This document shows positions 38,271 through 48,307 of a stretch of 64,000 nucleotides of DNA, in pieces. The position numbers and the translations under genes are program-made. A model generated the notes under the pieces. The model had not been told where the DNA came from. It saw only the letters and a program-made list of their open reading frames with translations, and searched no databases. Where the stretch lies: positions 26,019,643 to 26,083,642 of the forward strand of contig NC_064761.1 of assembly GCF_011397635.1 (NCBI RefSeq). The letters run 5' to 3'. How positions within the stretch are numbered: the stretch's first letter is position 1; each line of letters begins with the position of its first letter. Source of the DNA: Epinephelus fuscoguttatus (lineage: Eukaryota > Chordata > Actinopteri > Perciformes > Serranidae).

Positions 38271-40080
38271 AAGTCGCTGTCATCTAATCTGTAATCGACT
38301 GTCGCCCCCGTGAGGTCTGGCGGTGCATTGCAGCTTCTTCTTCTTCTTCTTCTTCTTCTTCTTCATGACCACATTAATAGCTTTCTGTGTCAGTCCTTTA
38401 AGTGTTTTAAATTACAGTTTGATTTCTATGGTGGAAATGGTGGATATTGGGTTTCCTTTCAGACCATTTACATTTATGGATGAAAAACTAACTATATATC
38501 ATGAGATGGTTTAAAATAAAGACATAACTTCTGTCCATGTCATTTTTCCATAATAAAAAAATAACATATCCTTCTTCAAAAGAATACTTTTTTTAATGAG
38601 ACTAAAAACACCAGCGTGTTTCATAAAATCATAAAACTTTAACAATCACTCTAAAAACCTTTAAATGATAAATCACGAGTCTTGTTTTACCTTCTTCATT
38701 ATAAAACATAGAATAAGCATAGAAAATTAAATTGGTGCAAGTCCAGTTTGATATAAATCTTCAAATTATGTTTCAGTTACAGGAACCGAGTAACACATTT
38801 TGATATGTAGTACAGTGTCATACTAGTCTATGAAGAGTAGTGCTATTCATATCAAGGAAGTTTATGGGAGACATATTTAGGTTAAAGCTAAAGGAACGTG
38901 ACAAAGAGAGAAGAGACAAAGTATTCATATCAGTTTGTCCATATGATATAAAACAGTCAAAAATGTTCTTTCTTTTAACATGTTTTTTTTTTGTTGTTAA
39001 TTGTTAAGATTCTTTTTGGTTGTTTGTTTTAGAGAATTGAAGAAAAGCAAAATAACATCAAGGTGTATGTAAGACCTTTTTTTTTAGCCAGTCAGCATCA
39101 TCATTACAGGTAAATCATCCTACTTTTTCTCAATATCTAAACTGACAGGTGACAGAGAAAGATAAGTGACACCCCTGTTCAAGCAGTATGCATTATTTAG
39201 GTGCAGTAAAGCACTGTTCTCCAGAGACTGCTATGTAAAAATCAAAATATGCACAGAATAGGTGCTAAAAGTTGAGAATCAAAAGGGTTAATTGGGTTAT
39301 TGTTTTCCATATTACACTGGGGTTGTTTTCCCAACTAAAATATGACTATTTTGACCCAGTATTTCAAACAATAAGCGCCAAGTTTTACCTTGAAAATGTC
39401 ACATATATTCATCTAGTTCTACAAAACAACATGCACATGAGCTTCAAAATAGCAAAAAGGAGACACATGACAATGACTGTCAGTGAATTGTGACATTTAC
39501 ACCATTTACAGCACTTAAAAAAAACACAACCTCAATACACAATGCATTTTTTATTTGATACAAATTTTAAAAGGAACCTACAGTCATTTTTAAAACCCAT
39601 ACACATTATTCCTATGATCTCAGACAGTTCATAAATATTAGAAAAAAACAACCCTTCCCCAAATCCAGGAACTAGAGTGCTAAAACTCAAATGTGTGATG
39701 TTGTAAGTCATAAAGTCTGGAGCTGCATCACAGATAATGAAGTGGGAAAGATGTTATATGACACTGGGAGCACCCAGGGGAATGTTTTGAGTATACGGGT
39801 ATTTTCTGCTTGAGAACTGGACCACAATAGAATAAAGCTCATTTTGAGATTTATATATACCTCCCAATCAGCTCCACACTTTATGACATCACAAGCTGAA
39901 ACTTACTTCTCTGTTTTCTAGCTTTGAGAGAGAGAGAGTAGCTCATGTTAGCTCATGAAATAACATATTGGAATTCTTAATATTGTTGTTATTCCCCTTT
40001 AATCTTCTAGTATTTATCTGTCTGCATTCCGGGCACTTTTAATTTGAAAATCCTCTTTGTGCCGTGACCACTTTTACTTT
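38270..40080. other. intergenic spacer between divergent dmap1 and hnrnpm
   Basis: AT-rich sequence with a (CTT)n run at 38336-38363 and several A/T tracts. No exon, RNA gene or transposon was recognised. Confidence 0.6.
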
Positions 40081-40090
40081 TAAAGGACAC

Positions 40091-40166
40091 ACCGGAAGTC
40101 ATCCTTAGATTTAAAATTCCCAGCATTCGTTGCTCGTGCTCACACTGGTTCTCTCTCCGCCATTTT
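40091..40166 (+). promoter_or_regulatory. hnrnpm: hnrnpm core promoter region
   Basis: A perfect ETS/GABP-type site ACCGGAAGT lies at 40091-40099. At 40157-40166 CCGCCATTTT is the reverse of AAAATGGCGG, a YY1-type core. It is preceded by the pyrimidine run CTCTCTCC, which could be an initiator. The start codon is about 130 bp downstream. Confidence 0.5.
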
Positions 40167-40294
40167 CGGTAGCTGGTGTCGCAGAGGTGGTCAGCGCTGT
40201 CATTTTTTTTAACCAAGAAGATTCGCTTGTTAATATCAACGAAGATAGTCTAATATAACAGTTTGATTAAGCAAGATAATAACTGCGCAACAAG

Positions 40295-43200
40295 ATGTCT
40301 ACCGAGCAGGCCGAAAATACGAACGTGACCGAGAAAGCAGGCCAGCAGGCGCCTCCGCCGCAGCAGCAGCAGACGGGGTAAGTCCATTCATCGAGGTTCC
40401 TTTGTTGGCGCTTGCAACATAGCTAATCACAGAGTTAGCCGCAATTATTTATATCCATGAATGTCGTTCTTCGACCAGTCTCTCGTGAAAATGTTATATT
40501 AGTTGCATTCTTATGAGGCAATCATAGATGAAGGCCCAATGTGCATTTAAAGTTTGTTATAAAGCTGTGCGGTTATCCTCTGTTGGAGGTGTGTGTTTGG
40601 GACCCGTCTATTTACCGGAAGAACCCACCCATTTTACCGAACATAGAGTAGCTTAAGTTCAGAAGGCTACTTTTTAAATGTAAAATAAGTGTTTTATTTT
40701 CCATTTGATGGCATATATATATCTAAATTTAAAAGTATTATAACGTTATGTCAGTAACGTAACTGTAATTCAGGCCCACTACGTCCAAAGAGCGGCCTGG
40801 TCATGCGGCTTTAGTGCGAGTGTGTCGATGGCTAACAGTTGCAGACTTCCATTACAGCTTAGTGCATTGAAATTGTTTCTGCATAATACCTTTTTAAACA
40901 TGTTTTGGTAGGATCAGTAGGTGTAATACTGAGTTGTAACTCAAGTATTTAATTTTTTTTTTTTTTTTTTTTTTTTTGAAAAAAAGTTAATGAAAAGCTT
41001 TGGCCCTTCTGAAGAACAATGAATGAGCGGAAGTCCAAATGGCGCGGCCTGTGTTATGGTATTAAGTATTTTACCTTGTAACAAATAGCAGCCAGGTACC
41101 ACTAAATGTGCCTGCAGTAAAATTACTTATAGTTAAATGTCCCCAGAAGCTGTTTTTCTAGCTTTTGATTTCACGCCTGGCAATCTAATCATGCTTAATT
41201 CTTTGCATATGTGGGCTCGACTATAAAAGCATTTGATTTAATCATTATTAATTGATCTCTTTATACAGAGAAGTGAATGGGAAAGCCAAGCATGAGCCCA
41301 GTTCCAGCAGGAAGGAGAGGCCCCAGAAGAGAGGTGGAGGCGGTCGCTATGAACCCTATGGAAACGTGAACAAACGATACCGCGTGTTTGTCAGCAACAT
41401 ACCATACGATGTCAAATGGCAAGCTCTCAAAGACCTGATGAAAGAAAAAGGTAAGGTTTATGGATAAGGGATAGACTCAGTCAACTTTGGACATGATTAA
41501 ATAAAGATGCAGCATCCAGGGTCATTTTGTTGACCTCTGCTGCTCTGAAGGGCTTCTGGGAATTTGTGCAGACCCTTAAGTTGTACAATGTTGCTTGATC
41601 TCATGGGAGATATCTGGAACAAAGGTTTTGGACGAGGTCCCTCTCATTTGTCTGTCAACAAAGGAGTTGCTGCAGACTTGCACAAGTGCTTTGAACCTGG
41701 ATGTTATACTGAACATTTATTCTCCATCGAGATTACTAAAACCTATTGTGGTTTTGTGAAGTGCGGGTTGTACATGTTTAAAGCCGTCCATTACTGTGAA
41801 AACCCAATGGCTTGGTATCATGAGTGGCATATTGAGATGCTTTTCCCTGAAAAATGATGAAAAACGTACAGTACATTGCCGCAATGTAATGACTTTGCCC
41901 AGAAACAAGGGACGAGTTGCTCTCAGTTGTAACATCTAAGTAATGGTAAAAACCTGAGCTCTCATGATTTATAAATAATTAAAAATTTTGGAGACCTGTC
42001 AAACGATATCATTTGTGATGCAGCAACCTTCAGCAGGGATTAGCCTTAAGTTATCTTAAATGTGCAATATGGGTTTACATGTGCTGTTACTCATGTGAAA
42101 GTACTTGTAGTTATGGGGTATTGGAAAGTGTTTGATGTATTAAGTAATGCATCTCATTGGCATTTTCTTGAAGTTAAAGCATGTGTTAAGAAAGGTACAA
42201 TCCTTTTTCAGAAGGAGAGCCTGGTATTCGTTGTATTACAACTGACTGGAGTTAAATTGCATTTTCTCTTTTAGGTGTGACCTTGACAAGCAAATGTTTT
42301 CTCAGCAGATCTCCATGTTGTGCCAAACACGGCTATGCGTTGGGGATTTCTTTGGGGTACAGGTCTACAAAATGAAGCAACTTCTTATGCACTGTCCTTG
42401 TTTCTAGAGGTTTGGTCACTGATGTCCATTCGTTGAACAGACACGTGATCTGGAACGCAGGCGTGGCTGTGGTCGACGCTGAATCAAAATTCTGATTGTG
42501 CGCTTAAGGAACAGGTCCTCTTTAAGAACAGGATTGCAGTTAGATAAGTTTCTCTCACCTAAGAGCTTGCATTCATTAGGATTATGGTTAGTTTTCAAGC
42601 TGTAGGTGTCCTCATAGGCTCAGTTGATGGGCGAGTGAATGGATGCATCGGCCTGATGTTTAAAATGGCGACATTTCACAAAGTATGCACAGGTTTGCAA
42701 TGAAATGGACTGAGGTATTGAATGGGTTTTGCCTACTAGAAATTTTTGGGTTAATTTTCTTAAGGTAGAAGGTGGTGTTCACGGCATTATATACAAATAG
42801 GCAGGCTGATGGCCATCTCAACAGTTGTTGTCCTCAGTCTATTGCTTCTGGTGCTTCGGGAATTCCAACAAGGACAGGCTAAGAAGTCTTACTTTTTTTT
42901 AAAAGACCCAAGCTTGCTTTTTGTAGACCTGTACCATATTGTGCTGCTGCTGAGGTGCTGGGGGAAGGCGCAGGACTGGCAGTCTGAGCTCACTGTCACC
43001 GGCCACCCTACTTTTGTGTCTGCTCTAAACCCCCATTGTTCTCTCGGCTTCTCTCCCCTTGGTGTGTGTCGTCTCTGGAATCTGATTTGTAGTGGGTGAG
43101 GTAACGTACGTGGAACACTTAATGGACGCAGAAGGCAAATCGAGGGTAAGTGCAAATACATACAAATAAAACATGAATAATCCTAGACAAACCTGTGTTT

Positions 43201-46200
43201 GTCAGCTTTGGTGTCTTTATTTTCATTGTTGGGAATTGTTAAGCTTCAGAAACCTGGTGGGGTGTGTGAGATGTTGACATGCCGGAGGTGTGTTTATCTG
43301 GTGTCGTTTGTGGCACTGGCTTGAGGTCATCCCGAGGGTTGATGCCCTTTCAAAAGGACTTCAGCTTTGTAGCCAATCCTGTGGGATTGCAGTATCTGAC
43401 AATGTCCCTTTGGTTGCTGGATTTGCTCCTTGTGAACTAAAGGGGTCTAGTCTGCAAGAGGTTGTTACAAGGCTGTTAGATGGTCGTAAAATATAACTCA
43501 TTCCGTAGAACTGCTTCACTGGAAATGTTACCTCCAATATCTTAGTTGCGGGGAATCCTATCTCCCTGGATTTTCTGCCTTTTGGATGTTGGGGAAAAAT
43601 ACGCCGTAATATTCACCAGACTTGTCTGCATTGTGGTAGTGACTGAGAAAAAAAATGAGATGTCAAAATTGTAATTTTATTTGGAAGCACAGAGTTGTGG
43701 CCAAGGCTGTAGGCTTGTGTGATGAATTTTTGATTGTGCATGAAATTTTTTTTATTTTACTTGCATTTTGTGTCAATTTCAGCTTATATTATAACCATTG
43801 CTTTTACTAATTTGAATTACTGTTTACTCCTTTTGGTGCGGCCTGTTCTGATGTCTTCAATCAACAAAGGGTTGTGCGTAAGTAGTCTCTATTTATCTAT
43901 TATAATTTTCAATTGTTTGTGTCAGTGCTTCTCAGATTAACCAAATAGAAATGTTGCTATCCTGTTCACGTTAACCAAGCGAAAACACATGCACCGGTGT
44001 CCATGTTAAAGACAGATGTTTGGAGGGGGTAGTAGTTAAAAATCTGAGTTTGTTTATTTAGCTCACTCACAGGATATACTGTATATCTCTGTCAGTGTTG
44101 TTGAGTTTAGGACCGAAGAGCTAATGAGGAAAGCAGTGGAGAAGGTCAACAAGCACAACCTCAATGGACGACCACTAAAAGTGAAAGAGGTAGGCCACAG
44201 CAAAAATGAACAGAAAGACAAAGACCATAAAATGTGAGTTGCTGGTTTTCCTGAGTCATGTGTTCATGCTTTTTTGCCCAGGACCCTGATGGTGTGATTG
44301 CTCAAAGAGAAATGAACAAGGGTCAAGGTGGAGGCCCTCCAGGAGGCCACGGCGGGATGGGAGGAATGGATCGCATGAACATGGATCGAATGGGCCCTGG
44401 ACCAACTGGACCCATGGTCAATATTCCTCCTAGCCTGATGAACAACCCCAACATCCCCAATGAGATCATCCATGGTCTCCAGGCTGGCAGGATTGGCAGC
44501 ACTGTCTTTGTGGCTAATGTGAGACTTCCAGAGTTTTCCCACTGATTGTTTTAACTTTGCAAAAAAAGTATGTAGAAAGTATAGAATTAAGTCATATGAA
44601 GAGAGGCAGAAAATAGATTTTAGAAATTGCAGCTACTAAAGAAGTGGTGGTTTATTTGATTAAAATAACATTCCTGAATAATGGCTTCAACATTCTGCTG
44701 TAAATTTAATCAGTATTATTGTTTGCAAGAAACCTTAGTTACGTGTCTTTTTGCCTTAACCTGTAGATGGAACAAGTAACCAACCACCCCTAAAATTGTG
44801 TCTTGTGCCTACAGCTTGACTACAAGGTTGGCTGGAAGAAGCTGAAAGAGGTATTCAGCATGGCGGGCATGGTAGTGAGGGCCGACATTCTGGAGGACAA
44901 GGATGGGAAAAGCAGAGGCATGGGCACAGTGACATTTGATATGCCTATTGAAGCAGTCCAGGCTGTCTGTATCCTTTTCAAAGTGTTTGATTGGGAATCC
45001 CTTTGTGTTTTGTGTCCACAGAATGTTAATTCAGTAGAATCTCATTGATTCAAAATGTCTCTGGTACACTTTCCTTAATGATTTCACAGCTATGTTCAAT
45101 GGGCAGCTGTTGTTCAACAGAGTCATGCACGTCAAACTGGTAAGTTGATTGATCCTCACTGTACATTGGATCACACAGTGATTGCAGTGCATTGTCTAAA
45201 TGTATTTTTGGCTTTTCTTCAGGATGAGAAATCCCTGCCCAAAGATTTTGGACCACCTGACAACAGATCTGCTGCTCTTCCCCGTAAGTATACATGTAGT
45301 TTTTTTTTTTTTTTTTCCCTTCACTGGGGTAAAAAAAAAAATAAAAATAACAAATGCCCTATGAGTATAAAATCAATTAAATTACTTAAGGAAAGGTCAG
45401 TGTTATAATCTCAGTATTCTTGCAAGTAAATGTAGTTCCTTCAGTTTGGTGCAGAACTACATCAGTTATTTGTTTTGGGTGGAGAGTAAAAACACCCAGG
45501 TAGCAACAGTGACACCATTTGCCACTCATAATAAAGTAAATACCTGCAGTATTGATACCGTAGGTATGAGTTTTTTGTTTGTTTGTTTTTTAAAGACATT
45601 TCCTATGTAGACTATTTTCATACTGTAACCATTTTCTTTTGCTCAGGTGGCCTGAGTGGTATTGGTTTGGGACTTGGACCTGGTGGTCAGCCCATTGATG
45701 CTACCCAGCTCAACAGAGGAGGTGGTGGTGGTGGAGGAATGGGCAACATGGGCCCTGGAGGTAACCAGCTCAAATGTTGTTTTGTTTAACTCTTCAATAA
45801 AAGACACCTGTAAAAAATCTGGGGCTTATACATTACTCTTCTTACTTGTAGGAATGGATGGCATGGGCTTTGGCAACATGGGAGGTCGTATGGGAGGCGG
45901 TGGCGGCAGCGGAGGAGGTATGTTCTGAAGGTCTTAAGTAGCTTGGTTGGTTAAGTATTTACCCCAACTTCTGCAATTACTGTTAAAGCCAAAAAACACT
46001 TCGTGTAGCTGTATCATTTGAGACACTTTCCACGGTTCATAGTATAATTCAAGTACCTGAAACTGTTACTGGGAAACATTTGCGACAAGTTTTTAACTTG
46101 GTTACAAATGGCCTAACAGTCGGAGTGCAGCAAAAATTCTATTTGTATAAATAATAAATTATATTTTACAACCCAGATCCTGCATCATAAAGGCCTGAGA

Positions 46201-47651
46201 TATCCATACCCAGCCTGTCCATCTAGCTCTGTTTGTGCCCTCATTAAGACTTTTCTTTTTGTTCTAGGAATGGACAACTTTGGAGGAATGAACAACATGG
46301 ATCGTTTTGGCTCTTCAGGAATGGGCAGAATGAACGGTAAGGAGAGATTTTAAGATGTATTAAACACTCCAAAGCAAGCGTGGAACAATCTCACGTTTGC
46401 CGGCTATTTCTAATGGTTTCATCTCTTGCATTGTCAGAGATGGACCGTGGGATTGGTGGTGCTTTTGACAGGGAGTTTGGGCGAAATGAAATGGGAATGT
46501 CTCGCAATAGTTTTGGAGAGTCCTTTGAAAGAGGAATGGGTTAGTATTTTAAGGATTTTGTTGGAAATCCCTGTGATAGGCCTCATCTGTTGTAATGCTC
46601 ACTTTTTCTAAGACAGTTGCTGCAACCTTTTTATTTATTGTTTCTTTTATTAATTTGCTTGTATAGGAAACTCCATGGGTATGGACCGCATGAGCTCTGG
46701 AATGGACCGCCTGGGAGCCAGCATTGACCGCATGGGTGGGATGGATCGGATGGGCATGGACAGGATGGACCGCGGGTCTGACCTGGACAGGCTGGGTTCT
46801 GGGTTCGACCGGATGGGCTCAGGGATGGACCGGCTGGGGCCCAGTATGGACAGGCTTGGACCTGGCCTGGACCGTATGAGCTCCAGCATGGACCGCCTTG
46901 GCCCAGCTGGGTTTGACCGCTTAGGCCCGTCTGGTTTGGATCGCATGGGTTCTGGCCTGGACTTTGGCTCCCCGATGGGTATGGATCGCATGGGCAACAC
47001 CGGGCTTGACAGAATGGCCAGCAGCTTCGACCGCATGGGCTCTGCCGCAGGACTTGACCGCTTCTCCGCCGGTGGCCTTGACCGCATGAGCTCTGGCATG
47101 GATCGGATGGGATCTGGAGGTGTTGGTGGCCAGTTTGATCGCTCTGCTGACATGGATCGTGGATTTGGTGGTAATTCCTTTGGCGGAGCTGGAGGGGCTG
47201 GAACTGGAGGAGGCAACATCAGGAAGGGATGTCAGATCTTTGTCAGAAATGTAAGTATTTATCTGCAGCGTAGTAACTTTAATTAATTTGAGTGTCTTTT
47301 CTCTCATGATTCTAATTAATTTTGAATCATTTTTGTTTTTCAGCTGCCATTTGACTTCAACTGGAAGATGCTTAAGGACACCTTCAACACATGCGGTAAA
47401 AGCATCCATAGTTTGTTCATAAAAGATAAATTATTGTATGCATTTTTACATTTAAATGACTGAACATTAATACTCTTCCCTCTGCAGGCATGGTTCAGTA
47501 TGCTGATATTAAGATGGAGAACGGCAAGTCCAAGGGCTGCGGCGTGGTTCGCTTCGACAGCCCTGAAACTGCTGAGCGCGTCTGCCGGACCATGAATGGC
47601 TACCGGCTGAATGGAAGAGAAATTGACGTTAGGATTGATAGGAATGCATAA
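40295..47651 (+). CDS. hnrnpm: heterogeneous nuclear ribonucleoprotein M (complete, 16 coding exons, 690 aa)
   Basis: hnRNP M is a nuclear pre-mRNA-binding splicing regulator with three RRMs. Coding exons: 40295-40377, 41269-41450, 43093-43145, 43870-43877, 44096-44189, 44282-44518, 44815-44968, 45090-45139, 45223-45283, 45647-45760, 45852-45917, 46268-46336, 46438-46539, 46667-47250, 47344-47395, 47488-47651. They sum to 2073 nt in one frame. The protein has a short acidic/Gln-rich N terminus and a basic PY-type nuclear localisation stretch (KRGGGGRYEPY). RRM1 has RNP2 VFVSNI and RNP1 KSRGCAVVEF; RRM2 has VFVANL and KSRGMGTVTF; RRM3 at the C terminus has IFVRNL and KSRGMGT-like KSKGCGVVRF. 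Between RRM2 and RRM3 lie Gly/Met-rich linkers and the DRM/DRL repeat exon. The paralogue myef2 is the main alternative; the long methionine repeat favours hnrnpm. Only the combined exon set, including the 8-nt exon, keeps the frame. Confidence 0.93.
41451..43092 (+). other. hnrnpm: hnrnpm intron 2
   Basis: The longest hnrnpm intron, 1.64 kb. No exon, transposon or convincing snoRNA was recognised. An ATGATGA followed about 95 bases later by CTGA (41857-41956) lacks a terminal stem. Confidence 0.6.
43870..43877 (+). other. hnrnpm: hnrnpm microexon (8 nt)
   Basis: GGTTGTGC lies between an AG (AACAAAG) and a perfect GTAAGT donor, with a branch-point-like TACTAAT at 43805-43811 upstream. Exon 3 ends in phase 0 at AGG (43145) and exon 5 opens with T-GTT-GTT-GAG-TTT (44096). 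Only insertion of GGT-TGT-GC joins them as Gly-Cys-Ala-Val-Val-Glu-Phe, the expected RNP1 sequence. Without it the frame reads Cys-Cys-stop. Confidence 0.9.
46667..47250 (+). repeat. hnrnpm: hnrnpm exon with about 18 DRM/DRL repeats
   Basis: This 584-nt exon encodes a degenerate tandem repeat of roughly seven residues built on (M/F/L)DR(M/L)G, for example GMDRMSSGMDRLGAS. About 18 DRM or DRL units can be counted, plus DRG, DRF and DRS variants. Mammalian hnRNP M has an analogous run based on ERMG. The exon ends with a Gly-rich stretch and RRM3 RNP2 (IFVRN). The repeat makes a 189-codon open frame on the opposite strand that is not a gene. Confidence 0.9.
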
Positions 47652-47931
47652 ATTATGAGTCTGGGGGCACACATATCACGTTTCATTTAGTCCCCGATGT
47701 CCAAACGCTCTGTATCATCTGACTTGCTCTTCAGCATATTCATATTATATGAATAGGTTTGGTAGATATTTGTCACAGTGAAAATGTTATTTTAGTTAGT
47801 AATTTGTCCCAGTGAACGTGTTTTAGTTTTTGCTTTAAATTTTACTTTATTTTTTAGAGACCAAATTTTTAATTTTTTTCCCCTGTCATGCTTCACCTGT
47901 CATTGCCTTTATTCTATAAGGTGTTTTGATA

Positions 47932-47937
47932 AATAAA
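47932..47937 (+). terminator. hnrnpm: hnrnpm polyadenylation signal
   Basis: AATAAA 281 bases after the hnrnpm stop (47651), followed by a T/GT-rich element (TTGGTTTTTTTTGTGTG). This fits a short 3' UTR ending near 47960. Confidence 0.75.
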
Positions 47938-48261
47938 CCTCAGTATTTGAAATGCTTTGTTGGTTTTTTTTGTGTGTTACTGCATTGCCTCTCAAGTAGG
48001 CTTGTCAATGAACAGTTAAGGTCATCAACTAAAATCTTTAACGTGCTTAACACACCTACGCCAGAGTAGTCACGTGTTCTTAACATTTAATGACCCTGTA
48101 GTAATGATCAGGATGATGCTAGTGTAAAGGTACAGAGCACTGCACGTGATTGAATAATGCATTTTTTTTTTAAACGAAATATGTAAAATACGCAGGGTAA
48201 AAACATGTAGAGGTAATGAATGAGCTCGCGAGCCCTCCTCCCCTCGAGGATATGGAAGGTC

Positions 48262-48307
48262 ACCACCGGAAGAAGGTCATAGCAATACATTCAAGATGGC
48301 GACCCCC
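48262..48307 (+). promoter_or_regulatory. timm44: timm44 promoter with ETS site and TISU/YY1-like start context
   Basis: ACCGGAAGA (48265-48273) is an ETS/GABP-type core. CAAGATGGCGAC (48292-48303) includes the start codon and matches 11 of 12 positions of the TISU consensus SAASATGGCGGC; it is also a YY1 core. TISU marks genes with very short 5' UTRs and is enriched in mitochondrial-function genes, which suits timm44. Confidence 0.55.

Noticed and set aside
41857-41956. Possible C/D-box snoRNA in hnrnpm intron 2 (ATGATGA ... CTGA)
   Set aside because: No terminal stem pairs the flanks, the boxes are slightly too far apart, and no C'/D' boxes were seen.
46650-47219. 189-codon open frame on the minus strand opposite the hnrnpm repeat exon
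   Set aside because: It is the antisense translation of the DRM/DRL repeat (RSMPELMRSRP-like), explained by the codon pattern of the real exon. It has no splice context and no homology.
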